Below are positions 1 through 8,298 of a stretch of 64,000 nt of DNA, piece after piece. The translations under genes were made by a program, and so were the position numbers. The DNA is from Xanthocytophaga agilis. GTDB lineage: Bacteria; Bacteroidota; Bacteroidia; Cytophagales; 172606-1. The notes under the pieces are model-generated. The model was given only the letters and a program-made list of their open reading frames with translations. It had not been told where the DNA came from and made no database searches. The stretch spans positions 186,001 through 250,000 of the forward strand of contig NZ_JASJOU010000010.1 of assembly GCF_030068605.1 (NCBI RefSeq). The letters are read 5' to 3'. The first letter of the stretch is position 1, and each line of letters starts with the position of its first letter.

Positions 1-1693
1 TTTTGGATTGTATTGGCTAGTAATACGCCATGATACATTTCATCACAGTAAACGATGGGTTTTACTGAGTGGCCTTGTATTCAGCATACTGCTTCCTTTA
101 GTAAAAACGGATTTATTTCACTTTGCATCAATCTCAGGAACAAAGAGTGCATCAGCCATAAGTGCATCACTGGACTACTGGCTTTTAGTTAAACAACATA
201 TCAAAAATATAGGAAATAATACATATGTGGAAGATTATCCTACTTCAGGACTTGTAAGCTGGGTCATTTACATTTACAGTGCCGTCTCAGCAATTTTTGC
301 TATATGGTTCACCATTCGTGTATGGGCAATAGTAAGATTACTCATATCCTGTCGGTTTCAGCAGGCAAATGGTTATAAGTCTGGTATCCATACCCAGGTA
401 GAAAGCCCGTTCTCCTTTTTTAACTGGATACTTCTACCTCCTTCTTTGAAGGACCAACATTTAAAACAACAAGTCCTGGCACATGAATCAGCACATGTAA
501 GGCAGGGACATACATATGATATTCTTTTAGCAGAGTTGTATACCATATTTTTTTGGTTCAATCCTGTTACCTGGTTCTACAAACAACAGATGCGTCTTAA
601 TCTGGAGTTTCTTGCAGATCAAACTGTACTTCAAACAGGTATCAGCAGCCAGGATTATCAGTTAAGTCTTCTAAAAATCAGTTCGCAAACATCTGACTTT
701 GTTTTAACAAGTCATTTTCATCATTCTTCACTAAAATCACGTATCCATATGATGAATCGTAAAAAATCTTCCGTTCGAGTATATGCTAAATATAGTGTAT
801 TCCCAGTTCTGACATTAGGGTTATTCTTTCTGTTTCAACTAGTTCATGCCCGAAATACAACCGTAATCCCCATTTCACTTACGGATCTTAAACAGGTCAT
901 TTCTTCGACTTCAGATAATATAACTACACCAGTAAAACAAGGAGAAAATAATCATTCAACAGGTCACCTATTAAAAGGTTGGGTTAAAGATACAGATACA
1001 GGCAAACCTATAGTTGGTGCCATTATTTATCCGGTTGATGAAACATATGGTACCACAACGTCAAAAAACGGAGGCTTTACATTAAATATTCCAAAAAGCG
1101 AAGTACAGATGATTGTCAAACATCCTGACTATTTGGAGATGCCTCCACAAGCTATTACTCTATCAGGTCAATCTTCTACAGAAAAAACGATCTGGATGAA
1201 AATTAAGCCAGCTCTCAGTATTTCTGCTGATGCCTCTCTAGATGGGCCAACTACATCATTCCCTAATACATTTACAATCTCAACTGATCCCCTCTACATT
1301 GTAGATGGTAAAAAGGTCACCTCAACAGATGTAAAGAAAATTGACCAATCAACAATCGAAGCTATTGATGTATTGAAAGGGCAGAAAGCAATAGACAACT
1401 ATGGGGAAGAGGGAAAAAATGGTGTTGTAATCATTACACTCAAACATGGAAATGGATCTAAAGAAGATTCTGGCATCGATATACGAGTCAAACCATCTAA
1501 CCTGTCAAACCAGAATGAAAAGAACCCTCCGCTTTATATTGTGAATGGCAAACAAATAACAAAAGAAGAAATGAAGAAAATTGATCCTGAAACTATAGAA
1601 AGCATTAATGTACTCAAAGATGAAAATGCGACAAAAAAATATGGAGATAAAGGAAAAAATGGAGTAGTAGAAGTTAATCTGAAGAAAAAATAA
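1..1693 (+). CDS. M56 (BlaR1-like) membrane metallopeptidase with carboxypeptidase-like and two TonB-plug-like domains, 5' partial
   Basis: The frame is open to the window edge and the first residues (FGLYWLVIR) look like the inside of the first membrane segment, so the true start lies upstream. Counting from the TTG at 8, membrane segments lie near residues 16-35, 82-110 and 260-283. The zinc site is HESAH at 159-163, with a downstream NLEFLAD whose E200 is the likely third ligand, as in M56/BlaR1 peptidases. After the last membrane segment come a carboxypeptidase-regulatory-like domain (about 320-380) and two copies of a plug-like motif, PLYIVDGK...GVVIITLK (about 428-479) and PLYIVNGK...GVVEVNLK (about 508-560). 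BlaR1 relatives cleave a BlaI-type repressor after sensing a ligand; any BlaI partner would be upstream, outside the window. A terminator follows directly. The family call is firm; the signal sensed is unknown. Confidence 0.85.
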   Translation, partial: FGLYWLVIRHDTFHHSKRWVLLSGLVFSILLPLVKTDLFHFASISGTKSASAISASLDYWLLVKQHIKNIGNNTYVEDYPTSGLVSWVIYIYSAVSAIFAIWFTIRVWAIVRLLISCRFQQANGYKSGIHTQVESPFSFFNWILLPPSLKDQHLKQQVLAHESAHVRQGHTYDILLAELYTIFFWFNPVTWFYKQQMRLNLEFLADQTVLQTGISSQDYQLSLLKISSQTSDFVLTSHFHHSSLKSRIHMMNRKKSSVRVYAKYSVFPVLTLGLFFLFQLVHARNTTVIPISLTDLKQVISSTSDNITTPVKQGENNHSTGHLLKGWVKDTDTGKPIVGAIIYPVDETYGTTTSKNGGFTLNIPKSEVQMIVKHPDYLEMPPQAITLSGQSSTEKTIWMKIKPALSISADASLDGPTTSFPNTFTISTDPLYIVDGKKVTSTDVKKIDQSTIEAIDVLKGQKAIDNYGEEGKNGVVIITLKHGNGSKEDSGIDIRVKPSNLSNQNEKNPPLYIVNGKQITKEEMKKIDPETIESINVLKDENATKKYGDKGKNGVVEVNLKKK

Positions 1694-1716
1694 TCTTCTG
1701 AAAGTAGTCTGGTGAT

Positions 1717-1755
1717 ACCCCACAAGGTTTTAAAAATCCTGTGGGGTTTTGTTTT
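1717..1755 (+). terminator. Rho-independent terminator after the M56 peptidase gene
   Basis: ACCCCAC-A-AGG (from 1717) pairs with CCT-GTGGGGT (to 1747) around an A/T loop, followed by TTTGTTTT. It lies 24 bases after the stop codon. It ends before the ATG at 1775, which argues that the upstream GTG at 1712 is not the start of the next gene. Confidence 0.8.
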
Positions 1756-1774
1756 GACAGCCTATCTTTGTGGC

Positions 1775-4165
1775 ATGTTATATTTCAGCCAACTTCTAGA
1801 AATTACTAGTGGAAAAATACTTTCTGCTACAGCAATATCTACACCTATTGAACATTTGTTGATTGACAGTCGCAGATTAACTGCCCCGGCTACTTCCTTA
1901 TTTTTTGCTATCAATGGAGAACGACATGATGGTCACCAGTTTGTAAAAGATCTCTATGCAAAAGGGGTTCGGCAATTCATTATTGAAGAAAATAATTCCT
2001 ATATCTCAACAATAACAGACTTAAAAGATGCATCTGTAGCAATAGTCCCTAATAGCGTAAGAGCTCTTCAACAAATAGCGGCATCGCATCGAAACCAGTT
2101 TGCTATTCCCATAATAGGAATAACAGGTAGTAATGGGAAAACTATTGTCAAAGAATGGCTCGCTACTTTACTCAGCAAGAGGTATCAGGTTGTTAAAAGT
2201 CCACGAAGTTATAACTCACAGGTAGGAGTACCCTTATCGGTCTGGCAGATCAATGCCTCCCATACGTTGGGGATCTTTGAAGCTGGAATTTCACAACCAG
2301 ATGAAATGATATATCTGGAAAAAACTATACAACCAACAATTGGCATATTTACCAATATAGGTACTGCCCACGATGAAGGCTTTATCAGCAGACAACAAAA
2401 GATTGCTGAGAAAGCAAAATTATTTGAACATTGTGATGCAGTAGTTTATTGTGAAGAGCACACTGAAATTCACAAATACCTTTCTGCTCATTTGCCCAAT
2501 CACATAAAACGATGGACCTGGAAAAGGATAGATACTTCGCTGACATCTATGGGAAAAGGAGAAGGAGAAAACCTTATGCATTGTATTACTTTAATGCAAC
2601 ATCTGGGAATTAGCCAACCAGAGATAGAAACGCAATTACAACTGATACACCCGGTATCGATGCGACTTGAATTGAAACAAGGCATCAGAGGCTGCTATCT
2701 GATTGACGATACCTACAACAATGATCTTGCTGGCTTACAGATTGCACTTGATTTTCTGAGTAACCAACAACAACGAGCAAAAAAAACAGTTGTATTATCT
2801 GATGTACTGGAGTCAGGCGAACCTGAAAAGCAGCTTTACACACGTATTGCAGAGTTATTACATTCCAAAAATATAGACAGACTTATTGGAATCGGAGAAA
2901 TACTATCACGCAATGCAGATTGTTTTGACATCCCGACACTTTTGTTTCCTACTACTGAAGACTTTTTAAAAAAAGCAAGCACATTATTCTCCAATGAACT
3001 CATTCTTATAAAGGGAGCCCGAACCTTCCGGTTTGAACGGATTATCCAGAAACTTCAGCAAAAAACACATGGCACCGTGCTGGAAATAAACCTGGATGCT
3101 ATTGTACATAATCTCAATTACTTCCGTAGTAAACTCAAACCGCACACCAAGCTTATGGCGATGGTCAAGGCTTTTGCTTATGGCAGTGGCAGCGCAGAAG
3201 TGGCCAGCTTACTCCAGTTTCATCGGGTAGACTATCTGGCAGTGGCCTATGCAGATGAAGGAGTTATACTTCGCGAAAATGGTATTACTCTTCCTATAAT
3301 GGTAATGAATCCATCAGAAGAAACTTTTCAGCAAATAATTGATTACCAGTTGGAGCCAGAAATTTACAGTCCACGTATATTGCAGGAATTCCTCAATTTT
3401 CTGGAAAACAATGACCAATCGGCTAAGATTCATCTCAAGGTTGAAACAGGCATGCATCGTTTGGGCTTTGAGGAAGAACATATCCCTCAATTAATTGACA
3501 AGCTTCAACGAAATCATCATCGTATACAGGTTGCAGCTATTTTTAGCCATTTGGCCGCATCTGATGATCCAGCGGAGAGAGAGTATACACTTCAACAAAT
3601 TACACAGCTTGACAAAATTTCTTCTCTGCTGATAGAAGCACTGGGCTATGAACCTATCCGGCACATTGTCAATTCTGCGGGAATTGCCCACTATCCGGAA
3701 GGACAATTTGATATGGTACGCTTAGGTATAGGGCTTTATGGAGTAGGAGCAAATGAAGCAGAACAGGAACATTTAAAGACGGTAGGAACACTTAAAACCA
3801 CAATATCACAAATCAAACATGAAAAACCTGGTGACACTGTTGGTTATGGACGCCGGGGCAAGGTAACCAGAGATAGTACTACTGCAACTATTGCGATTGG
3901 TTATGCAGATGGATTTGACAGACGTTTTAGTGTTGGCACAGGCAGTGTATGGATTAATGGTCAGCTTGCACCTGTAATAGGTAGCGTGTGTATGGATATG
4001 AGTATGGTAGATATCACAGATATTGAAGCACAGGAAGGTGATGAAGTGATTATCTTTGGAGAGCAACTTCCTGTTCAGCAACTTGCAAAATGGGCAGGTA
4101 CAATTCCATATGAGCTCATGACAGGGATCAGCGAACGGGTTAAACGTGTATTTTATACTGAGTAA
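1775..4165 (+). CDS. murF/alr: Bifunctional MurF (UDP-MurNAc-tripeptide--D-Ala-D-Ala ligase) / alanine racemase
   Basis: This is a fusion of two consecutive steps of cell-wall precursor synthesis. The alanine racemase half makes D-alanine; the MurF half adds D-Ala-D-Ala to the UDP-MurNAc-tripeptide in the cytoplasm. With the ATG at 1775 the protein is 796 residues. The N-terminal half has the Mur ligase ATP loop GITGSNGKT at 115-123. The racemase half starts near residue 436 (LEINLDAIVHNL); its PLP lysine is K465 in VKAFAYG and the catalytic tyrosine is about Y691 in VGYGRRGK, followed by GYADGFDRR. The fusion is well known in Bacteroidota. The frame is open to a GTG at 1712, but that would put the start inside the upstream terminator, so 1775 is preferred. 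A separate lone murF or alr elsewhere in the genome cannot be excluded. Confidence 0.95.
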   Translation: MLYFSQLLEITSGKILSATAISTPIEHLLIDSRRLTAPATSLFFAINGERHDGHQFVKDLYAKGVRQFIIEENNSYISTITDLKDASVAIVPNSVRALQQIAASHRNQFAIPIIGITGSNGKTIVKEWLATLLSKRYQVVKSPRSYNSQVGVPLSVWQINASHTLGIFEAGISQPDEMIYLEKTIQPTIGIFTNIGTAHDEGFISRQQKIAEKAKLFEHCDAVVYCEEHTEIHKYLSAHLPNHIKRWTWKRIDTSLTSMGKGEGENLMHCITLMQHLGISQPEIETQLQLIHPVSMRLELKQGIRGCYLIDDTYNNDLAGLQIALDFLSNQQQRAKKTVVLSDVLESGEPEKQLYTRIAELLHSKNIDRLIGIGEILSRNADCFDIPTLLFPTTEDFLKKASTLFSNELILIKGARTFRFERIIQKLQQKTHGTVLEINLDAIVHNLNYFRSKLKPHTKLMAMVKAFAYGSGSAEVASLLQFHRVDYLAVAYADEGVILRENGITLPIMVMNPSEETFQQIIDYQLEPEIYSPRILQEFLNFLENNDQSAKIHLKVETGMHRLGFEEEHIPQLIDKLQRNHHRIQVAAIFSHLAASDDPAEREYTLQQITQLDKISSLLIEALGYEPIRHIVNSAGIAHYPEGQFDMVRLGIGLYGVGANEAEQEHLKTVGTLKTTISQIKHEKPGDTVGYGRRGKVTRDSTTATIAIGYADGFDRRFSVGTGSVWINGQLAPVIGSVCMDMSMVDITDIEAQEGDEVIIFGEQLPVQQLAKWAGTIPYELMTGISERVKRVFYTE

Positions 4166-4306
4166 GATATTATCAAAGAAGAGAAAGATAGGCAAAGATA
4201 ACTCAAAAAATACTGTTGATGCCTTTCCTCTTATGGCATACAACTTCAAAGGATAAGAATATTGTAATAAATAGTATCTTTACAAAAATCAAATCATTCA
4301 TTTTCA

Positions 4307-4783
4307 ATGTTCATACCTATTAATCAGGCTTTACTGGATCAAGTTACAGAGAAAGCACGAACTGTACCACGTCTACGAATGAATCACAACTTTCACCAGA
4401 CACCAACGGATCTGCTAAACCGGATGTTAAATGCTATGGAGCCTGGGACATATGTAAGACCTCACAAACATGAGAACCCCGATAAAAGGGAAGCTTTCTT
4501 AATCTTACGGGGTAGAATTCTGGTAGTGGCGTTTGATGAAAAAGGGGAAATCAAAGATCATGTAGAATTAAATCCTGTCCTGGGAAACTTTGGTCTGGAA
4601 ATTCCTCCACGTACATATCACACCCTTATAGCATTAGAAACAGGATCTGTACTTTATGAGCTTAAAGATGGACCATACAATCCTACAGATGATAAGCAAT
4701 TTGCCCCTTGGGCCCCGGAAGAAGGAACTACAGAAGCAACAACATATATGGAGAACCTTCTAAATTGGTTTAATCAAAAATAA
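4307..4783 (+). CDS. WbuC-family cupin metalloprotein
   Basis: The protein is 158 residues and matches the WbuC cupin family. The first cupin motif, RPHKHENPDKREAFLILRG, supplies two histidines and a glutamate as metal ligands, and the second motif is PPRTYHTLIALETGS. Relatives sit in or near polysaccharide (O-antigen) gene clusters, but their reaction is not established, so I assign no activity. Here the gene stands alone between murF/alr and hemC, which converges on it; the nearest glycan genes are about 18 kb away. The start is a clear ATG. A 13-bp stem terminator begins at its stop codon. Confidence 0.85.
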   Translation: MFIPINQALLDQVTEKARTVPRLRMNHNFHQTPTDLLNRMLNAMEPGTYVRPHKHENPDKREAFLILRGRILVVAFDEKGEIKDHVELNPVLGNFGLEIPPRTYHTLIALETGSVLYELKDGPYNPTDDKQFAPWAPEEGTTEATTYMENLLNWFNQK

Positions 4784-4826
4784 TGTCAAGTCCTATCGAG
4801 TCATAACCTCACTAGGACTTGACATT
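4782..4826. terminator. Bidirectional terminator between the WbuC cupin gene and hemC
   Basis: A perfect 13-bp inverted repeat, AATGTCAAGTCCT (4782-4794) and AGGACTTGACATT (4814-4826), lies between two converging genes and almost touches both stop codons. There is no long T run on either side, so efficiency is uncertain. Confidence 0.7.
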
Positions 4827-4831
4827 ATTGC

Positions 4832-5779
4832 CTATTTATTCACGGCCTGCTGTTCTCGTATCTTCCGTAAAATCTCAGCGCCACCTGAACTTAAAACCTC
4901 ATCAGCCATCTGAGATCCCATTATTTCAGCATTAGCAGATGATTGCTGTAAAGTTTTAGAAACCAGACGTGTGCCATCCAAACTAATAATTCCAGCATGT
5001 AGTGTAACTAAATCTTCTGAAGTAGAAAAGGTTGCCAGCCCAAAAGAAGGAATACTACATCCTCCCTGCAACCTATTCAGATAGGCTCTTTCTGTCCGCA
5101 AAACGACTTCCGTTGTCTTATGATTAATCAGCTGTCGAATTTTGCTCCGTTTGGTATCCTCCAAACTTTCTGATGCTTCGATAGCAATACTTCCCTGTCC
5201 AACCGCAGGAGTAAAAGTATCTGTAGGCATATAGGCTACAATATGTTCATCATAATTCATACGATGGACTCCGGCATAAGCCAATAACAATGCATCACAC
5301 TGGCCTTCCTGAAGCTTTCTCATCCGTGTTTGCAGATTGCCTCTCATATCTGTTGTTCGCAAATAAGGATAATAGTGCTGCAACATGGCGATCCGACGTG
5401 TAGAGGAAGTTCCAATCACCCAAGGTTTATTATCTGTAAGGGAAATACTCTTATTAAAGCTAACAAGTACATCATTTACTCTTTCCCGTTCTGTGAATGC
5501 GATAATTTCCAATCCAGCGGGTAGTTCTGATGGTAAATCTTTTGCACTATGAACAGCAATATCTATTCGATGATTATAAAGAGCATCTTCTAGTTCTGCT
5601 GTGAATACACCTTTACTGCCAATCTTAGATAATGAACGATCCAGAATCTTGTCTCCCTGAGTCTCAATTGCGATAATCTCTGTGGATACACCTCCCTGTG
5701 ACAAGAGATTTGCAACATGATGAGCTTGCCATAAAGCTAACGCACTTCCACGAGTACCAATTCGAATAACGTCTTTCAT
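4832..5779 (-). CDS. hemC: Hydroxymethylbilane synthase (porphobilinogen deaminase)
   Basis: The enzyme joins four porphobilinogen molecules into hydroxymethylbilane for heme synthesis. With the ATG at 5779 the protein is 315 residues, the usual size, and begins MKDVIRIGTRGSALALWQA, the standard N-terminus. The frame extends 18 residues upstream without family resemblance, so this start is preferred. Other signatures are HSAKDLPSELP (77-87) and the loop LQGGCSIP, where C241 carries the dipyrromethane cofactor. Neighbours are not heme genes. A TAnnTTTG-type box lies just upstream at 5795-5802. Confidence 0.96.
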   Translation of the reverse strand: MKDVIRIGTRGSALALWQAHHVANLLSQGGVSTEIIAIETQGDKILDRSLSKIGSKGVFTAELEDALYNHRIDIAVHSAKDLPSELPAGLEIIAFTERERVNDVLVSFNKSISLTDNKPWVIGTSSTRRIAMLQHYYPYLRTTDMRGNLQTRMRKLQEGQCDALLLAYAGVHRMNYDEHIVAYMPTDTFTPAVGQGSIAIEASESLEDTKRSKIRQLINHKTTEVVLRTERAYLNRLQGGCSIPSFGLATFSTSEDLVTLHAGIISLDGTRLVSKTLQQSSANAEIMGSQMADEVLSSGGAEILRKIREQQAVNK

Positions 5780-5794
5780 ACAATAAATTTTGTT

Positions 5795-5802
5795 CAAATT
5801 TA
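5795..5802 (-). promoter_or_regulatory. Possible -7 promoter element of hemC
   Basis: On the minus strand this reads TAAATTTG, matching the Bacteroidota -7 consensus TAnnTTTG. No TTTG box lies at the expected 19-21 base distance, and the leader to the ATG at 5779 would be only about 10 bases, so this is tentative. Confidence 0.3.
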
Positions 5803-5847
5803 CACACCATTTCATTGGCATGTATTCATTCAATCAACTTTATTTCA

Positions 5848-5866
5848 ATCACTTTATAAAAGTGAT
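5848..5866. repeat. Short inverted repeat upstream of hemC
   Basis: ATCACTT (5848-5854) and AAGTGAT (5860-5866) form 7-bp arms around a 5-base spacer, about 45 bases upstream of the possible hemC -7 box. It could be an operator; there is no further support. Confidence 0.25.
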
Positions 5867-5951
5867 GTTACCTTTGAATAACGTCTTTCTGGCAGATACA
5901 ATAAAGAAATTACCTATTATGAAAACTTACACTTTGCCAGGATTTAGATAA

Positions 5952-6851
5952 TCATCTTAGCTGTAGTAAGGTCTTCCAGGCGTCTTCTACCTGTCCGGCT
6001 TCTAATAACTCCTTTGCCAGTTGATGCAGGTGATCTTCCAATGACTCTGTATGGTGCGAAAACCGTTCAAAGATCTCTGCAATGCGAGGGTCGTTTGCAA
6101 AGGCCGACACAGCACCCTCATCTGGTATGATTTCCGTATTGCCTAACCTTCCCAGATTATTTCCTGTCAGAATCCGACTGTTACGGATACGAAAAGGAAT
6201 CTGGTCTACTCCTATTCCTTTTTTCTGATTAGGCTTAGGTACTATAAACAAAGACTCGCTTGATATATGGGCATAGTAATCTCCGCCCATTCTGGCAACC
6301 AGATCCAAAGCTCTGGGATCTGCCCTTTTACCGGATGCATCCAGCACTTGTTCCTTCACATGAACCAACAATACTTCACAAACAACCAGTGTACCAGCTC
6401 CCCCACCCGTTCCTAACGGGATAATCTCATTTACCCGACACTCCAGGCTAGCCGGGCTTTCAGCTACCCGTGGCGGCTTCACACTCTTGGAAGGTACTGG
6501 TGTAAGCCCAGCCTTGATAAATTCGTTTACGCCTTTCTCGTATTCGACACTAGCCAGAGATGTTTGTTCTACTATACTATAATTTACAATGTTAATAACT
6601 ACCTCCGGTACTTCCAGCACATTTTCATAGGTGTGTTTGGTAGTAGCATCCCTCCCTCTGCGGGAAGGCGAAAACACCACAATAGGCGGATTGGTACTGA
6701 ACATGTTGAAAAAGCTGAAAGGACTCAAATTGACATTGCCCAAAGCGTCTACTGTACTGGCAAAGGCAATAGGACGAGGACAAACTAAACTTTGCAGCAG
6801 TCCCTGACTTTCCATAATGGAAAGTTTAGAAAAATCAAATGTATGAATCAT
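5952..6851 (-). CDS. Flavin reductase family protein (FMN-binding split barrel)
   Basis: The protein is 299 residues. Its first ~200 residues match the flavin-reductase-like split barrel that binds FMN: LVCPRPIAFASTVDALGNVNLSPFSFFNMFSTNPP is the typical cofactor-binding region. The last ~90 residues are a helical extension often seen in Bacteroidota versions. It is the last gene of the minus-strand run hmgA-hppD-fahA and begins 15 bases after the fahA stop, so it is probably cotranscribed. Relatives are found beside tyrosine/homogentisate genes, but whether this one acts in that pathway or supplies reduced flavin elsewhere is not shown. Confidence 0.85.
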   Translation of the reverse strand: MIHTFDFSKLSIMESQGLLQSLVCPRPIAFASTVDALGNVNLSPFSFFNMFSTNPPIVVFSPSRRGRDATTKHTYENVLEVPEVVINIVNYSIVEQTSLASVEYEKGVNEFIKAGLTPVPSKSVKPPRVAESPASLECRVNEIIPLGTGGGAGTLVVCEVLLVHVKEQVLDASGKRADPRALDLVARMGGDYYAHISSESLFIVPKPNQKKGIGVDQIPFRIRNSRILTGNNLGRLGNTEIIPDEGAVSAFANDPRIAEIFERFSHHTESLEDHLHQLAKELLEAGQVEDAWKTLLQLR

Positions 6852-6866
6852 GCTATAATTCCGTAG

Positions 6867-8105
6867 TTACAATGATGGCAGTAATTTACCACGTACTTCC
6901 CCAAAACCAATTCGCAATCCATCTTTTTCACAAAAACCCTTCATAACAACAGTATCATTATCCTCCAAAAACTTTCTTTCTACCCCATCTAAAAAAATTA
7001 GTGGTTTTCGTCCTCCCTCTGTAAGTTCCAGTAATGATCCCCAGCTATCTGCACTTTCACCCGATATTGTGCCAGATGCCATTACATCCCCTATACAAAG
7101 GTTACATCCATTGACAGTATGATGTGCCAGTTGCTGACAAATGTTCCAGTACAGATACTTAAAGTTGGATCGGCAAACTATCTGCTCTGTTGTACCTTCC
7201 GGCTGAATGGCTACTTCAAGCTGAATATCAAAAGAGTGCTCCCCTTCATATTGCAGGTATGGCAATACGGTAGGATTCTGAACCGGACTACCTGTTCGGA
7301 AAGGTTCCAGTGCATCCAGAGTCACAATCCAGGGAGACACAGAAGAAGCAAAGTTTTTTCCGAGAAATGGTCCCAGAGGCTGGTATTCCCATCCCTGAAT
7401 GTCACGGGCAGACCAGTCGTTAAATAAAAAAAAGCCAAAGATATGCTCTTCAGCCTGACTAGTAGAAACAGTTTGTCCTAAAGCCGTTTCCTTGCCTATG
7501 ACAAAGGCAACCTCCAGTTCAAAATCCATTCGTTTGGATGGGCCAAAAGTAGGTACATCAGCATCTGCCACTTTTCGTTGTCCTTTAGGTCGGTGAATGT
7601 CAGTTCCTGATACCACAATCGAAGACGCTCTCCCATGATAGGCTATGGGCAAATGTTTCCAGTTGGGCAAAAGTGGATTATCCGGTCGGAATTGTTTCCC
7701 TACGTTAGTTGCATGTTCTATACTGGAATAGAAGTCTGTATAGTTACCAATCTGAACAGGCATCTGTAAAGTAGCATCCGCCTGCCTGATCAATACCTGG
7801 TCGCGATAGGGTTGCAACTCCTTATTGCTTTCCAAGAGCAATTCAGTTATTTTTTGACGGGCTACTTGCCATACAGGCTTCCCCAGTGCTATAAAGGCAT
7901 TTAAGTATGAGCTACCAAAAACTTCAGCAGCATTGGGTATCTCTTCCAGCAAGCCGACCTCTGCCACTGCATGAAGGTCCAGAATGTAATCTCCTATCGC
8001 TACTCCTGCACGAGGATGTTGTCGGTTAATCTGAAAAATACCATATGGCAGATTCTCTAATGGAAAGTCGCTTCCTTCTGGTATCGGTACCCAGGATTTT
8101 TTCAT
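6867..8105 (-). CDS. fahA: Fumarylacetoacetase
   Basis: The enzyme hydrolyses fumarylacetoacetate to fumarate and acetoacetate, the last step of tyrosine breakdown. From the ATG at 8105 the protein is 412 residues, close to the family norm. Visible signatures are YTDFYSSIEHATNVGKQFRP, LPIAYHGRASSIV, DFELEVAFVIG (metal-binding acidic residues), FNDWSARDIQGWEYQPLGPF, and the late MASGTISGESADSWGSLLEL stretch. The frame is open 25 residues further upstream, into the hairpin at 8174-8226, but that extension has no family match. It follows hppD in the same orientation after about 190 bases. Confidence 0.96.
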   Translation of the reverse strand: MKKSWVPIPEGSDFPLENLPYGIFQINRQHPRAGVAIGDYILDLHAVAEVGLLEEIPNAAEVFGSSYLNAFIALGKPVWQVARQKITELLLESNKELQPYRDQVLIRQADATLQMPVQIGNYTDFYSSIEHATNVGKQFRPDNPLLPNWKHLPIAYHGRASSIVVSGTDIHRPKGQRKVADADVPTFGPSKRMDFELEVAFVIGKETALGQTVSTSQAEEHIFGFFLFNDWSARDIQGWEYQPLGPFLGKNFASSVSPWIVTLDALEPFRTGSPVQNPTVLPYLQYEGEHSFDIQLEVAIQPEGTTEQIVCRSNFKYLYWNICQQLAHHTVNGCNLCIGDVMASGTISGESADSWGSLLELTEGGRKPLIFLDGVERKFLEDNDTVVMKGFCEKDGLRIGFGEVRGKLLPSL

Positions 8106-8173
8106 AACTAGTATTCGTTTGTTGGTCTTTCGTTTAAATGTAGAGGATTTTTCAACTACAGCACAATGAAGAA

Positions 8174-8226
8174 ACAACAACGGTGTGGCTTTGCATACTA
8201 CAGATACAAAGCCACACCGTTGTTGT
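8174..8226 (-). promoter_or_regulatory. Strong intercistronic hairpin between hppD and fahA
   Basis: A perfect 20-bp inverted repeat (8174-8193 with 8207-8226) with a 13-base loop; the core of the arm reads CGGTGTGGCTTTG. No T run follows on the minus strand, so it does not look like a simple terminator. Lying between two genes of one pathway, it may be an attenuator, a processing site or a 3'-end stabiliser of the hmgA-hppD transcript. Confidence 0.6.
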
Positions 8227-8298
8227 CTATCGCTAAAAATTACATCTTTCTCTTATACCTTTTTTCTCTAACAGACAATGTTATTTATAATAGGCTTG

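Noticed and set aside
3806-4249. Minus-strand frame of 147 codons
   Set aside because: Almost wholly antisense to the alanine racemase half of murF/alr; no family resemblance.
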